DNA from: Puffinus mauretanicus
Taxonomy: Eukaryota > Chordata > Aves > Procellariiformes > Procellariidae
Assembly (NCBI GenBank): GCA_023333565.1
Contig: JAJKFH010000770.1
Span: 186,001-250,000 of the forward strand
Reading direction: 5' to 3'
DNA: 64,000 nt
Shown: positions 23,909 through 37,500 of the stretch, one piece after another
Layout: the number at the start of each line of letters is the position of its first letter
Position numbering within the stretch: position 1 is the stretch's first letter
Made by a program: the position numbers and the translations under genes
The notes under the pieces: model-generated
What the model saw: only the letters and a program-made list of their open reading frames with translations
Told to the model about the DNA's origin: nothing
Databases searched by the model: none

Positions 23909-25899
23909 TGGTCAGCTCCCAATGAGGAGGAAGACTTTCCTGCTAGGATTAAAAATAGGGCCAAAAAAGAAACTTTGGTCTTGGCCCTGCAATCATGGGA
24001 TGCTGTGGGGCTGTGCTGCTGCTGTACCCGGGGTTCAGACCCAGCCCCCCAGCACCCACTGCCTGTGCCCCCTCCTCACCCGGGGAGGGTGGAGATGGTC
24101 CTACCCACCCTCCCGCGCCTGCAGCCTCTGATTTCCTCCTGAGCGGCTTTATTGCATTCTCTTGGAGCAAGTTAAATAAGGAAACTTGATTTCACGGAGT
24201 TTATCAAATTTTAAACAGAAATTATTGTTGGAGAAAAAAAATCCCCCACACATTCACTGATACCTTTTCCCTCCCTTTTTGTTGTCATAGCTGAGCTACA
24301 TCCACACTCACTTGCGTGTCATGGACAATGGGAATAAGAAGCCAGAGAGGAAAAGGGAGGTGCAGGGTGATGGAGGTGTTTGTAAAGGTCCCCTCAGAGT
24401 GCAGAATAACGGAGGTATTTTGGGCTCAGCGCTGCTGACCCTGCTCTGAGCAGGGGTGGCAAAATGAGGGACCACTGAATGGGAACGAGTAGGAAATGAC
24501 AGCATTCTCTGCTGAAAATAGCTTGGTAATTGCAGATTTTTAATGTATTTAATTTAGAAAGGACTTTGCTGTTTCATCTCAGCTAATTATGTCCTGGCTG
24601 GAAGAGCTCCTGTGCCAGGACTCAGGCATGGTGCTGGGCTCGGGCAGGGATGCCGAGGATTCAGCACCCCGCTCTGTGCCATCTTTGCCTCACACAGTGG
24701 GTTTCAATGGGCTGTTCAAGCACTTTACATCAGGCCACAAATGTGTATCCACTAGTTACCCACCCACAGCAACCAGGGGAATAGAAGCAATTTCTGAGGC
24801 TAACAGGAAAAAAAATAAATCTTGCCGAATGGAAGGTGATAGCATTGAAGTAACAAGTGCACACGTCTAGGTAAATAGATGAATATTGCAGGGGCCAAAT
24901 TGTCTTTTTGACAGACGATATGAAGATAGGGTCATAAAAAACACTCTCTCCCCCATAAGTACATACCCCTTGATTTAAATTAGGAATGGTGCCAGGAGTC
25001 ATTACAGATTTAAACACAGCATTTTGCTGCTGTGTGCTGTGATGTTTCCAGTGAGATCAGGCGATAGCAAATGGAAAGGGTTTGTTATGCTGTCATTTCC
25101 CAGGATAAGCGTGAGGAGTTTGCACACCTTTGCAACAGCATTATAACACTGCGTGAGCGATGGCCAGGCCTCGCAGCACGTCACAGGTCAGGGACTGCCA
25201 GCTCTCTGCAGCCAGGGTACGAACCAGCTCTCCTGCTTTGGCTGCAGGAGCATGAGGAAGGGGCATGGGAAATCCTGAAAAGCGGCATTTTTTGTAGCTT
25301 TGGTCTTAGGTCCCAGCCTGCAGGCAGAGATGGAAATCCCTTGTTCTGCATTAGTTTGCGGTGTGATGCAAACACAAATCTTTAGGTGCTTGAGCTGTTC
25401 TTCGCTGAAGGGCAATTTGGAGACAGGCAGTGGGTTGATTAATTAAGGATGGTGATGTGCTATCCAGCACCCACAAGGGACTCCTCTTTGCAGGGTGCTC
25501 ACGCCAAGACCCCCGCGGCAGGCGTGCAGCCCCGTTTAGGTGCCATCCCTGCTGTGGCCACAGCACAGTACGGTGCCAAACCCTGCATGCTGACCACCGC
25601 CCGCTTCTTTAATGGAGAGCGCTCGGGTACCGAGATGCCCTCCCATCTCTGTCCCAGCCAGAAGCACATTAAGCAGAAATTGCCTGGAAACACCTAAAAG
25701 GACATGAAATAAAGCTGAATGAAATACAGAGGCAGCTGCAATCCTCTGGGCATCTCACCTCTCCTGGCCTTTTCCCCCAAAACTTTGGCAATCGCTGCTG
25801 CAGCAGAGCAGAACTTGGAGTTTCGCACCCATTTAGCGCCTGACTGAGAGACACCCGTTAAGGGGACCCTCGCTGGCGGTATTTATGCTCCTCTGCTCC

Positions 25900-26110
25900 C
25901 AGTCGGACCAGTCTGGGCTACCACCTCCCTGGAGGCGCTCGGTGCAGCGGCAGCTCCCGGGGCCGGGCCGGGCATTCCCCGGGGGGGGGCACCCGGGGAG
26001 GGAGGGAGTCCCGAGGGCTGGCACCGGCCCCGGGGCCGCTCAGCCCGGAGAGCGCAGCGGTGCCCGGCGGGAGCCGGCTGGCTGGTCGGGCTCCTGCCGA
26101 ACCGAAGTGA
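25900..26110. promoter_or_regulatory. CpG-rich block
   Basis: About 24 CpG by eye in 200 bp, with C/G runs around 25978-25990. It ends at a sharp transition to AT-richer sequence (ccctaataaaggccttaattgac). No exon recognised. Confidence 0.4.
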
Positions 26111-26639
26111 TGGGCTCCCTAATAAAGGCCTTAATTGACTGCCAACAGGAAGGGGGCTCATCTGAGGTGGAACGTCTTTGAGATGAAAAGGTGTCGTTAA
26201 AGCTCTTCCCAACCTACAGGACAGCCTCTCTCTTAACTGCTGCTGCTTTCGAGTTCAGGTTTTGCTCTCTAACACCTTTTTATTGCTCGCTGTTTCTCTT
26301 CCCCTTTCCCTTTGGCAGTAATGCAAACCAAATGGGAGGAAGAAGAAGAGAAAGCCCAATGGCAAAAAGAAAGAGAAAAAACATCAACTTTAAAAACCTT
26401 GAAAGCTTTTCTTTTTTTTAGCTTTCTAAATAATACAGGCAAGAAACCCCAGAATAACCTAGCTGAAAGGCTTGCACCTGAAAAAAATTCTTTAGCTGCT
26501 TTGGGAAGTTTGAAGGCAGAGCGGCTGGTGGCTTCCCAGGGCCTGTCCTGCAGCGGGGCCCTTGTGCTGCCTGCGCTGGCTCCCCTCACCCCGGCAGCTC
26601 GGCTCTGGTGACGGTGTGTGCTAAAGCATTCCCTGCACG

Positions 26640-27030
26640 GAGAGGGAACGCTGCTTTAGCTCCTTACTCTGTCAGAAACTTTAATCAGGTGTCCCCAGAC
26701 ATCCTAATTAATTTGTTCTGAGTGGAAATAAATGTCTCTAGACTTCCTTTGTCATTTTCAATCTCTTTTCAGCTCCCATCTGTTTCCTTCATGGTCTGTG
26801 AACTAAAAAAGAAAGGGGGGAAAAATGGAAAGGAGTTGATTTGAATTTTCCTTATCGAATGCAGTTACCGTAGTTAGGCTCTGGGGATCTCGGAGAAAGG
26901 TTGCACACGCCTCTGCTGAAATATAAACAGCTGTGGGAAATGCCCTTTAACTGTAAATGTTGCATGGAAGTCATTAATAATCTGGAGTTTCATTAGATAC
27001 TGCCAGATGTTAACTCCAATGCTCTGGGAG
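26640..27030. promoter_or_regulatory. AT-rich island pair
   Basis: Two AT-rich patches: 26640-26760 with ctttaatcaggtg and cctaattaatttg, and 26920-27030 with cattaataatctgg and tcattagatac. Candidate regulatory elements by composition. Confidence 0.25.
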
Positions 27031-27295
27031 AATGACTGGAGGTCACCATCCAGCTGTGTGACGAGCAGTGGCAGCGCTGGTTTCTCTCCCGGCAGTGCCT
27101 GGTGTTAGCGAGGGGAGTGTGTCACACGCTCGCTGCGCCTGCTCCCCTGCCTCCCGTCAAGGGGTCCTGGGGGGACGGGGACCCCTGTCCCTGGCAAGCA
27201 CAGCGCTCGTCCTCTGGCTCGGAGCTGTGCCCCGACTGCTGCTCTGCCTTGTGCGAGGGCATCGCACAAATGGGGTGCCTGGAAAGGTGCGGCAT

Positions 27296-27326
27296 GCTCT
27301 CCTCCTCCTCCTCTTCCTTCTCCTGC
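27296..27326. repeat. Pyrimidine-rich (CTC)n tract
   Basis: tctcctcctcctcctcttcc-type imperfect trinucleotide tract in GC-rich sequence. About 90 bp further on lies a run of 12 G (27409-27420). Confidence 0.8.
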
Positions 27327-30300
27327 GGAGGAGCACTGGTGCCCAGCGTCGTGCCTGGGAGCAGCCGTGCCCCAAACCTCTTCCCCGTGCAGGGGGAAGG
27401 GTCAGAGCGGGGGGGGGGGGATTGCAGAGCAATCCCTGCAATTTCTCGCTGCCTGTGAAATCTGGAGCGGGATCCCCTCTGTTTGCAGGGCGGTGGAACA
27501 ACTCTTTCGGAACAGCTGCAGGACAGTGATCGTTATTTTGAAGACCTTGTTACAGAAAGATTAATTCCTGTTACTGATCTCTGTTTCAAGCTGAGCACTT
27601 AAATGCACCGGCAGGAGCTGGGCAGTGATTAATTGTCTCAGAGCTTTGATTCGAAGAAAGCAAAAACTCACCAAAGCTAATTTTAAAGAGTGGAAATCCT
27701 TTTCTAGTGCAAGACAGGTGATTATTCAGCTAAAATAGGACACTTCAGAGCCGGCCAGGAGCAAGTCTCGGGAGAAACCCTTCCTGGTGCCCAGAGCAAG
27801 GAGAGCTGCCAGTGAGGTCCTGGCTTTTGTGCCCAGCTCACCCCCCATCCCAGTGCCACCCAGGACACCCTGCTTGGTGCTCCCACCCAGCCCCACACCC
27901 CCGCCAGGGTGAACTGTTCCCTGGCCAGGGACTGTGTGAGATAGCTCGCACCAGTGATGGGAGATGGATGGTGGGTTGGTGGGTACCAGGGAGCAGCAAA
28001 TGCTGCTGCCGTGTGCTGCCTCTGCTCGAAAGGCTCCCCCAAGGCAGAGGGGCTGCAGGAAGTGCTGGCTCTTGCAGCTGGGATCTGGGGAAAGGCAACC
28101 CAGTGCTGCCAGGCACTGGAAAAGCCAATTACATGCTTTTCCCCAGGAGACTCTGTTAATATCCAGGAAAAATTGCATCTGTTCAGGTCCTGGAAGCTCA
28201 AGTTCACCTCTGATGCCATCACCACCAGTGTTTTCTGCAATGGAGATAACACATTAGAGGAGCTCCTCCGGTGATGGGCACCGGCCACCTCTGCTCCCCA
28301 GCCCGTCCCTCCCAGCAACCGTGGGTGAAAATCCGGAGTCACCCCCCAGCACCGGCCACACGTGGGGCCTGGAAGTGGGAGCAGAGCATGAGGCAGGGTG
28401 GGGACAACGTCCTGGCTCTGCAGGATGAAGGTCTTTTTTCCTCCTCTGCTGAGAATAAAGTCAGTTATAATATGGCCAAGACACTTCAGTTGGGGAATGA
28501 GCAGGTCATTATACCTAGCAGTTGATTTTCATAGCTTTTTTTTTATGGTGCATTAGCAGAGTAACAAACCCTATTACAGTTTAATAAACCTTATTTCAGA
28601 CTGAACAGCCTTGTTTCAGGGCTGGCTCATGTTCAAACAAGTGGGACAGCCAGCTCAGCTGCTCACTCAAGAAGCTAGGAAGTGACCTGAAAGCAAAAAG
28701 AAAACCATAAATGGAGCAAAAAGCTCTTGCAAAGCAGGACTACCAAGGTTTGGGCTTTCTGGACCACTCCTCTTCCCTCTGGGCATGAGCACGACCCCAC
28801 AGCCGGAGCTGGGGCTGCCCCAGCAGGGAGCTCAGGGCAGTGGGGATGGGCACCGCAGGATGCGGGCACCGGCCCCGGAGCTGCTCCTGGAGCCTGGCAG
28901 GGTCCCAGCCGGACCGTGCGGTGCCAGCACCCTGTGGCAGTGTGGGCTGCTCCTCTCTGAGCCGGGGAGATGCCGTGACACCAGGGTGGGGGTGGCTCAG
29001 GACTCCTCCGTCTCCTCCCCACGCCTGCACGGGTTCAGGCAATATGCACCAGCTGAACGGGGGCGCGGGGAGGGGCGATGGCTGCGGAGCAGGTCGTGAT
29101 GGAGCTGCGGGGCAGCCTGGCCGCCCGGCTCCCTTCTGCTCGCTGTGACCTTCTGTGTCGCTTTTATTCCTGGCAAAACGAATTTACTCTCCATGTAATT
29201 ATAGAAAGAAAATAGTTTTGACCTCGGCTTCATACTTTTCAGCTTAATGTGTATAATTGCTTTGCCAGCCATTTATTACTGTCAACATTTCCAGTCAGGG
29301 GCTGTGGGGAGCAGCAGAGGGAGGGCATGGGGGACGGAGAGGTTGGAGGTGTGCAATAATAAAAAGCTGTTTACAATTGCATATTAATAACAGATACGAG
29401 CCCGGACTGAAGAAACATCCCGCTGTCCTCAGGCACCGAAGGCTCACCGGTGGGGCAGGTGGAAGCGCTGTGGAGATAAACGCGGGCAGGTGCAGGGCAC
29501 GGCGGGGCTGCCGGTGGCCGTGGTTGTGCTCCTGCAAGCCCTGGGTCCTTGGCCACTGTCCCCAAATCCCCAGCCTCCGAGAGGCACCGCCTGTGCCAGC
29601 AGATTGGGCAAACCCGCAGGAGGGCCCCTGCGACTGGCCTGAACCACCCCAGTTTAGCAGCCAGCACCAGCGTGCGAGACGTTTGCCGTGCTGGCAGGGA
29701 CGTGTGTGCTGCCGGCGGGGAAAGGGAGCGAGCGAGAACTGAGCAACTATTGCCCAGCAGTGTCCTCCCGCGAGACATTTCTGCCCACTTGCAGATGTCC
29801 CGGGGGGTGCAATGAGCAGCGGAGTCAGGGCTGCGTTTGCACTTGTGTGTGGTGGTGAGATGCTGCGCAGCGAAGCCCTTTAAGAGACGAGATGCGATTG
29901 CCCTTGGCTCTGCAAACAGGTTATCCTGCGGAAGCAGAGCAGTGGCATGGCGGGGTCGTGTCCTGGCTGGTGCAAAGCGAGTGTCGGCGCGAGCCGCCCA
30001 TGCCCCAGGCAGACGGGTGCCCTGCAGTGCCGGGAGGCTGTGCCGAGGGGTCCGACGTGGGGCTGCAGCCCCTGCCCTGCCCTTGGTCTGCCTGCTGTAA
30101 GCTGCTCTCCACACAGAGGTGCGGTAAGGCAGGTATGTCCAAGACTAATGAGTTATTGATCAGCAGATAATAGGAGTAGCTTTATTTCTAATGACTGGAT
30201 TGCTTATTGATCCCATTGACATGTGGGGTGGGAGGACCAAACGTACACCGCTCGTTATTGCCAACGTACCTTTGTATAATTAACACCATTCTGGGCATCG

Positions 30301-33300
30301 CCAACGCTCGCGTCTGCGAAGGCGTGTGATGGGAGAGGAGCGTGTGCGCAGGACGGAGACCTGGAAGTGCCTGTAAATCCATCTGGGTTTAAGCATCGTT
30401 AACGACGAAAGAAAACCAACTGCTTAAGGTAATCCTGGTAACTGGAGAGAAGGGAGAGGGGAAAGGGGGAATTCCCTGCGACAAACAGGCAAAGCCTGGA
30501 AGTTGCCCAGTACAGCAGCGCTCGGCATCCACCGTGAACCCTGAAGGGCTGAAGTGAGAACCAGCCGCTGCTCGGTGCTCTATGCTCTTGCCAGAGTTCA
30601 CAAAGTACAACAGAGCTCTTGTTCCTGGTCCTGGTGGGCCAGGGGATTTATGAAAATCAGACAGGTAGAAGAAAAAAGGGCTAAATGCTGCCTGATAGTA
30701 CAAAGCGTTATAGGGAAATAGATTTTTTTCAAGTCATTACCTACCCTTTGTCCTTTAACCCTGAGAGACACGCAGATATCTAAGCTGTCATTAGAATTTG
30801 CATTTCAAAGTAATATATGCAAAAATAATCATACATTTCAGCCTTCGCAATATTAGCAGATTAAAACAAATTGACTCTGGGTCCTTGGCATTTATATCAA
30901 ATTCATTCCACCTTTCAGCTCTCCAGCGCAGGAGGGAAGGGAAGAGTATCCTGAGCTACACTCTGCTCCGGGACAACCGGGGCATGTGCCCTGTTGGACA
31001 GTTCTTCACGCGAGGCAGGTGATGGTGAAAGGGAGAAGCACCAGAGGTGGCAGCGGCTGGAGCAGGCAGGGGAGTGGGCAGGGGAGCGGGGGACCCCGGC
31101 AAGGACTTGCCAAGAGGCACAGGCTTTTCCAGCTGAACGCCTTCGCAAAACCGGGCAGGCGGGCTGCAGCTCCCCACCACTCCTGCAAACCCCCGGCGGT
31201 TTCCTCCCCCCTGCGGTTGCTCTGCAAAGCCCCGGCACACCGGTGCAGCAGTGCAAGGCAGGGCTCGCCCGCCGCCACCGGTGCCCGGCAGGCTGGACCT
31301 CCCCTCCCTGCCCCGAGCCTGTGCGCGCCCTCCCAGCCTGAGCTGCCCCGCAGCCGGCAGCTCCCGTCCACCGCTGGTGCGGCCTTATTTCGGCGCGTGG
31401 CGCTGAGCTGCCTTCCTGCCACCGGCACTGTGCGTAGGACGTGCCGTTTCCTGATCTGCGGCACCCAAGAGAGGCTGCTGAGCCCTTTCTAATGGCAGCT
31501 GAATTCGGAAGAGGATATTCCCTATTTGTCTGAGGATAAGCCTTGAAGCGTGGAGGGGAATGGCAAGTGGGGATTCGCTCAGGACTGTCAGTTCAGCTCT
31601 TTCTGCACCGCTGCGTGTTGCCTTATCGACAGCCTCCTGCTCTGGGCACAGCCAGTCCCGCACGTGCCTCCGCAGGCAGCTCGGACCTGCGCAGCAGGCT
31701 CCCTCGGTGCCTTTTGCAGCCACCTCCTCTTCTAAGCCTGGTCCTTGAAACTGCTGCCAGCCTGCGCGCCCCAAAATGGTCCTGCCTGCTTGAGCAAGCA
31801 GGGCTGAACAAGGACTGCCATTTGTGCAGCCTTCTGACACAAAGCAAATTAAAAATACAGATGGCAGTTTGCAGCTAAGTTACCTTTATACTGCCTTATT
31901 TCTTGCCTCCACCGTGCCTCCTCCATCACAGCAGGGCTGCAAATCACTTTCTAAGCAGGGTTGTGCATCCTGGTCTGCATACAAATCCCCAGGCTGGGCT
32001 ACACGAGGCATTTCCCTTCCTTGCCCTGGGTCCTGTCTACATGGTCGCATCCCGTTCCATTAATGTCTGGCCCTGACTAACCCTTTCATGCAGAGCAGCC
32101 TGCATGCAAGTTTCAGGTGAAGGCTGAAGGCTCCTCGGTCAGACTTCAGCCCAGGGAGGCCGAGGAGAGAGTTACAGTGAAGTGAGCCCTTCCCCACGCA
32201 GCAGACTGCCGGAGGGAGCATTGCGCAGAGCGAACGAAGTGCCCAGCATGTGTCTGAATGCACTGCTTGGGTTGTGCTAATCACAGCTGGAACTAAGCCC
32301 CAGGAACTGAAGAAAAAGCTCTGGCATCCACAGGGCCACGCGCTGCTGGTGGTCTAATAGCTCTGACATGGATCAGACCTGCTGAGATGCACAGAAGCTG
32401 TGCAGAATGCATCTCTGGCAATCCTTATCAGCACTGAGTTAATTCAGAAAAAATACAGTTCAGTTGCTCACGTTCACTGTAGAGTAAACCACACGCCCAG
32501 TGTTTAATAATTCAAGAGCTGAGAAAAATAATTATAAATATTTAAAGCCTCTGGAGCTGTGATGCCTTTGGAATGGTGGTAGCACTGCGCCCCTTTGCTT
32601 TGCCATCACTTCCTTCCCCTTCGCCAACCCGCTCTCCAAACACGGCTTTTAACTCACACAGCAACAGGAGGCATCGCTGCCACTGGACCTGGAAAGCATT
32701 TCTCTTTTGCATTAAGAAACTGAATTGCATCTAAAATGGTTTGAGACCTGAAGGTTTCAGCAAGGATAATGGGTTTTCATTCTGCAGGGATGCAAGCTGT
32801 ACGTAAATGGTGTCTTTGCTGTTGTAACTCTCAGGGCCAGAGACTGGGACTTCTGGGCTCTGCTGTTTCCTTTCCCATGGATCTGCTGCACGATGCACTT
32901 CACCGAATCTGCCGGGTCTGCGGCGTGTAGGAATTCCCAGGCACTTGTGAAGAGCCGCCAGCCACAGCCCTCGTCCTGCCTCCATCCCTGCCTCTGCAGG
33001 GTTTGCCCGTCGGCCTGAGTGAGGGATGAGCTGCCTGCGGTAAGGAGAGGGCCGGGAGCAGGGGCAGCTCCTGCGGGCAGGCAGGGGGTCCTCTCCCCCC
33101 AGCCGTGCTAAACCTCGCTACGGTCTCTTTGTCGCTGTCTTAACAGTGACATGCAGTGGCAGCATCATGCAGTGGTGGGTTAGGAGAACAGTATCATGGC
33201 AAGCAAGAACAGCACGAGTTATTTTCAAGAAGATACCAACGAGACAAGAATATTCAGTTGTTTTCATTGTAAACCAGGCAAAAAGACCATTACCCTGTAA

Positions 33301-33879
33301 AGGACATGGTGCTGCTCCTGCACTGCCCTTTCCAGCAGGGCCCAGGGGAATAATGACGTGGAAAACCCTTCTGCTCCGGGTGGTGTTCAATGTGTGGGTG
33401 CAGGCCTGTGCTTCCCGGTCTCAAAAATGTTTGTATCAAATGTACATAAGCTTCGGGAAGAAAACAGCTGCACTGCAAAGGGTCGCCAGCCCTTAGCTGC
33501 ACCAGGAGGTGGGAATCTCCTGTCCTTGTCCTTCAGGCTCTGGCCTGAGCAAGCGTCAGTGGGGCTGCGAACTCCTCCGCTTGTTCTGCTGCTGTCCCCA
33601 CGGCTGGTGGCGCGGTCAGACCCCGATCCGCACACCTCAGGGATGCAACAAGGAATCGGTGGGTACCGCTGGGAACAGGACCTGGGCAGGGCTCGGGAAG
33701 GTTAACGAGAAAGACGCAGGCAGTGGAACAAGCAGCACTGCTCCGGATCTCAGGGATGACTCTTCCTTCATCACTTTAGCTCCTTCAGTCACCTTGACAA
33801 GCCGGATTGAGTGGGCTTGCCCGGTGGAGCAGGAACGCCCAGGAACGTTTGTAAGGAACTGGCAGCTGAACAAGTGCTG

Positions 33880-34050
33880 ACGGCAGCCGGGCCCCGAGGA
33901 GCAGCCCCAGCCTCCGCCGGTGCCGCCCGCAGCGAGGCACAACCCTGCCCGCGCCTCCGCAACTCTCCCAGGCTGGAGCGGGCGCGGGCTGCGCCGGGCA
34001 GCAGAGCGGGCAGCGCCCGGGGGAGCGCGAGGGGGCACACGGGTGGCAGA
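33880..34050. promoter_or_regulatory. CpG-rich block
   Basis: About 22 CpG by eye in 170 bp, GC-rich, ending abruptly in AT-rich sequence (gattaattctc). No exon was recognised next to it; open frames through it (33637-34038 minus, 33811-34056 plus) are GC-rich shadows. Confidence 0.5.
34025..34038 (+). promoter_or_regulatory. CTCF-like core in the 34-kb CpG block
   Basis: Reads GCGCGAGGGGGCAC, about 12 of 14 matches to the variant core CCGCGAGGGGGCAG recalled from memory. Forward orientation, so it faces the reverse-oriented core at 42041-42054. Confidence 0.3.
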
Positions 34051-35889
34051 GATTAATTCTCTTCTGCGGTGCGGGCTGTGTGAGGATAAATGGGGCCAAA
34101 ATTGCTACTTTGTCAGAATTCCCCCTGCGTCTACATCGAAAGCGTCTCATGTCCTCGCTTTGTGGATGAATATGGTCACATCAGTGCAAACCTTGAAATG
34201 CCAGTGATTTCTGAAACCTTTGCTGTCCCCTGGTGAAAGAGAAGGCTGAGCTGTTGACTGGAAAGCACGCAGAAGAGGACCCAAGATGCGTTTGGACACA
34301 GAGGAAATTAATTGGCTTTAAGATGGGAAACTAAGTCTGCTAAAAGGGTATGGCACAAAGTGAGATTGTGGGGCACAAAACCTTCGCTCAAGCAACAACA
34401 GATCGCTGTTCAGTAGGAAGAAGTTTCTTCCTCTCATCAGATCTGATTGTGTAATCCAATTAAAAGAAGTGTATTTTCTCCTTTCTGATTAGCACTAGCC
34501 AGCCAGCATGCAAATGCCACCAGCCCCACACTTCATCATTTCCCAGTCTAATTACTGGTGAAGAAGGCTGGGCATGAGCAACAAAATTGAGTGCGTATTG
34601 ACTGCTGCGCTCTTCGCCTGCTCCACATACAGGACAAAGATTAGACATTAATCCTCCGGGCACTGGAGGTCTCCTCCAGCTTGTCACCAAATCAAATACT
34701 GTTCATATAACTCCTTTAACTTGGCATTTGGTTACAGCAGCAGTGGAAAAGTATCCAGCTAATGAAGGGGTTTTGTTTTGCTTGCAAACAGGGCCGGTTT
34801 CGGTGCAACAAGCTTTCCCAAGGACAAACAATTTGGGGAACCAAGAGCAGGGGGAAGCAGGACTCAGGAGGGTGGCAAAGAGGGAAAATACACCCCAAGC
34901 CATGGCATCTCAAGTCACTATTGACTGGCGTGTCCAGGGGCGCATCTGCAGCCCCTCCTGCACACGTGCGGTCCAGGCTCGCGCCCTGCACCCAGCCCTG
35001 ACCCACCCAGCCCTCGCCTGGGTGCGATGCTCGGCCTCGGCGCTTCGGGCTGCCTCAACCCCCTTTCGGAGGCAGGAGCTCTCTGTGCCTCTGCTGCTCT
35101 CTGGAATGCCCCCTGCATCCCTCCCGCCTGCTCCTCCTGGGCTAAGCGTGGATTAGCAGGGATCTTCCCTCTTGCTTGGGAGGATTAAACATGTTATCCC
35201 CCTGCCGTCGTTGTGGATTCAGCTTATACTTTTCATTGTAAAAAGCAGCTTTCATTTTTGAAACGTCTCTTTTTCAGCCCTTCAGAGAGGGTTTCAGTGC
35301 ATGCCCCAGGGGAAGCCCGAACCTCTGGAAACCACCTTCTCTCTGCCCCAACGCCAGCAAGGTTTTGGGTCAGGATGGGCTAATCCTGCCAGTCAGGCCA
35401 CCTTCTGCAGTGCCGTGCCCTGGCCAGAGCCCCACGCGTGGCTCGTAGGCACCAGCTGGGCTGAGGAGCAGCCGTAGCATCCAGTTCCCCCCACTACCGC
35501 AAAAAGGAGCCCTTCCCTCCTTTGTAAAGCCTTTGTAGGTGGCAGGTTGCAGAAGGCAGCCCCAAGGTGGTGGAACGCACTGTCCCCACGAGCTCTGTGT
35601 GCTGGGGGTACCCTGACAGGATACCTGGGCACGTACTGAAGACATTGATTTTTACTCCCCAGGAGCAGGCTGGGAGCTGTGCATTAACTGCTGATAAGCA
35701 TCTATAAATAGAGGGGAAACGATTTTCCCTGTGGCTTCTGCTCTGCAGCTGCATGGCGCAGCGGGCAGCACGCAGCGCCGTCCCTGCCCGCCCTGCCTCG
35801 GTGCCTGCCTGCTCCGGGCAGAACGGGCGTCAGGGCAGAAGCGATGCACCTTAATGAGCAGGGGAGGAGGAGGGAGCGGTGGTGGAGCT

Positions 35890-36110
35890 TGGCAGGCATA
35901 TTCCTGACTGCACAATTAGCAATGAACAACTCCCTAATGATTGTTATAAAGTTTTAAACCAGCTAATGGGTCCTGGGAAGAAGAAGTTCATTGAAAGTAC
36001 AAAGCATAAAAGAGCAAACACAATCTGTGACATTTTAAATGAGAAGGCAGGAACCAGTCTCTCTGCAAGTGATTATGGAATTATAGTACTGCCGCAGTTA
36101 TCCGTTAGCC
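35890..36110 (+). other. AT-rich segment with a clean open frame, status unclear
   Basis: The plus-strand frame from 35879 stays open to 36241. Its AT-rich part (about 35897-36105) reads a balanced, Lys/Asn/Asp-rich sequence (includes KVLNQLMGPGKKKFIEST and NTICDILNEKAG), unlike the Arg/Pro/Gly-rich shadows elsewhere. I recognise no protein family. No convincing flanking acceptor was identified: it could be an unrecognised exon, but a conserved noncoding element in open frame by chance is more likely. Confidence 0.2.
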
Positions 36111-36939
36111 AGGGATGTGCCGGGAATGCAAAGCCGGGGTGGAGCGTACGGCTTCCCGGCGCCGGGGGCTGCCTCGTGCCGGGGGGTGACAGTGCCGAGG
36201 AGGGCTGCCCCTGGGGACAGGTTCCTGCCGGTCAGACCTGACGCCCTGGGGAGCCAAACCTCCCAGACCCACGGGGGTCCCCTGCGTGATGCTCTGTGGC
36301 TGGGGATGGTGACGTGGGGATGCCGTCCCCGCGGGGCTGGTGCTCGCCTCCTTGGGGCACGGCTGCTCAGAGAGCAGCACTGCGCTGCCTGCCCTGCTCC
36401 CCAGCACTCAAGCGGGAGCTCTCTCCTGAGCCCAGCGCAGAAGCCGGTGGGCCACAAATATTCTCTGGAGTCTGCAATTTCTGCCGCTTCCATCACAAGC
36501 CATTACCTCCTGCACTGCCAAATCACAACGTGCCATGCCGTGTCAGCATGAGCAGCTTCTTGACCTTTCTTTCCTTCTCAGGCTTCAGGCATGCGTCTTC
36601 GCCTGCAGACAGGCACCCACGCGACCACACTCCCTGTCCCTGCAAGGCTGTAGCCCTGATCTGGAGAGGAAACGTGGCAAAAACCAGTGGTCCGGCAGCC
36701 TTGGGGACGGGGCCTGGAGCAGGATCCTACCTGGCCTCCGCTCGCCGGACGGGGCATAAGGAGCGGGGGGAGAAACGCTCGGTGGTACCCGCAGAAGCCT
36801 CCCGCACCCTGCTGCGCCCCGTGCCCACGGCAGCCGGGGGACGCGGTGCCTGCCAGCCACGCTGTGGGGCTGGGGATGCTCCTCAGGGCAAGGGAGACGC
36901 GGCAACAACCCAGCGTGTGCCAAAGCTGCTGGAGGGCCG

Positions 36940-37060
36940 AGGCAGGGAAAAAGGTTTAAATGCTTTCATTAGATTAATGTGCTGTTGCATTTTAAATTAG
37001 GAAATATTAATGTGGAAATAATAGGGACATGCGTGGGTTATTTTTCATTCCCTCAGCAGG
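36940..37060. promoter_or_regulatory. Candidate conserved noncoding element
   Basis: Short AT-rich block with ttcattagattaatgtgctg and ttttaaattagg, sharply bounded by GC-rich sequence. Confidence 0.3.
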
Positions 37061-37389
37061 CCATAAGAAAAGAGTGGGCTGAGGGAGAGCTGCTGCCAGA
37101 GGAGTTTCCATTGCCCTGGGTAAATCCTCCCACGAGGCCGGGCGAGAGCCGTCGGGGGAGCCGTGCAGAGGCGGAGGCACATGCTGGCACCAGAGGGGCT
37201 CTGGATGGGCACGAGATTTGGGGTCAGTGCCTAAGCTGTCACTCCTGGAGATCAGGAGCCTTCCCGACGGCCCCTGCCCGCCCACGGAGACTCCGTTGTC
37301 CCTTTGGCAGAGGGTCTCTGGCTGCCCCGGGCTGCCCTGCTGCCCGCCGCCACCCTGCCCACCTGCGGGAGCGCTGCCCAAGTTTACAC

Positions 37390-37500
37390 TTTCCTCTTTT
37401 ATTTATGACTTTCATTCCACTTTCTGCTGACTCTCTGATGGCACCACTCCAATTTAATTAAGTAAATAAATAAAGTGATTAATTTAGATGCCACAGACTC
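37390..37500. promoter_or_regulatory. Candidate conserved noncoding element
   Basis: Contains TAATTA at 37455-37460, tandem aaataaataaag and gtgattaattt within 110 bp. Confidence 0.25.

Larger units (their letters stand above)
15700..25899. other. Intergenic sequence, no gene seen
   Basis: After the LTR the pattern continues: AT-rich islands at 17215-17440, 17735-18150, 19690-19820, 20160-20500, 21190-21430 and 22080-22560, separated by GC-rich stretches (16600-16990, 17500-17700, 21530-21780, 22930-23320). The last has clustered CpG near 22950-23060 and a T-rich tract at 23.85 kb. The long minus frame at 22908-23834 is not supported as a gene. Confidence 0.6.
26111..33879. other. Intergenic sequence, no gene seen
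   Basis: AT-rich islands at 26640-27030, 27520-27730, 29140-29300, 30130-30290 and 30700-30910; a purine-rich stretch at about 26335-26400 (gaagaagaagag, gaaagagaaaaaa); GC-rich sequence at 27060-27500, 28270-29130, 29290-30110 and 31000-31480. No exon or repeat family recognised. Confidence 0.6.

Noticed and set aside
27409..27420. Run of 12 G as a quadruplex
   Set aside because: A single G-run without three further nearby runs does not support an intramolecular quadruplex.
29371..30114. 247-codon minus-strand open frame
   Set aside because: Same GC shadow pattern; no signature and open in several frames at once.
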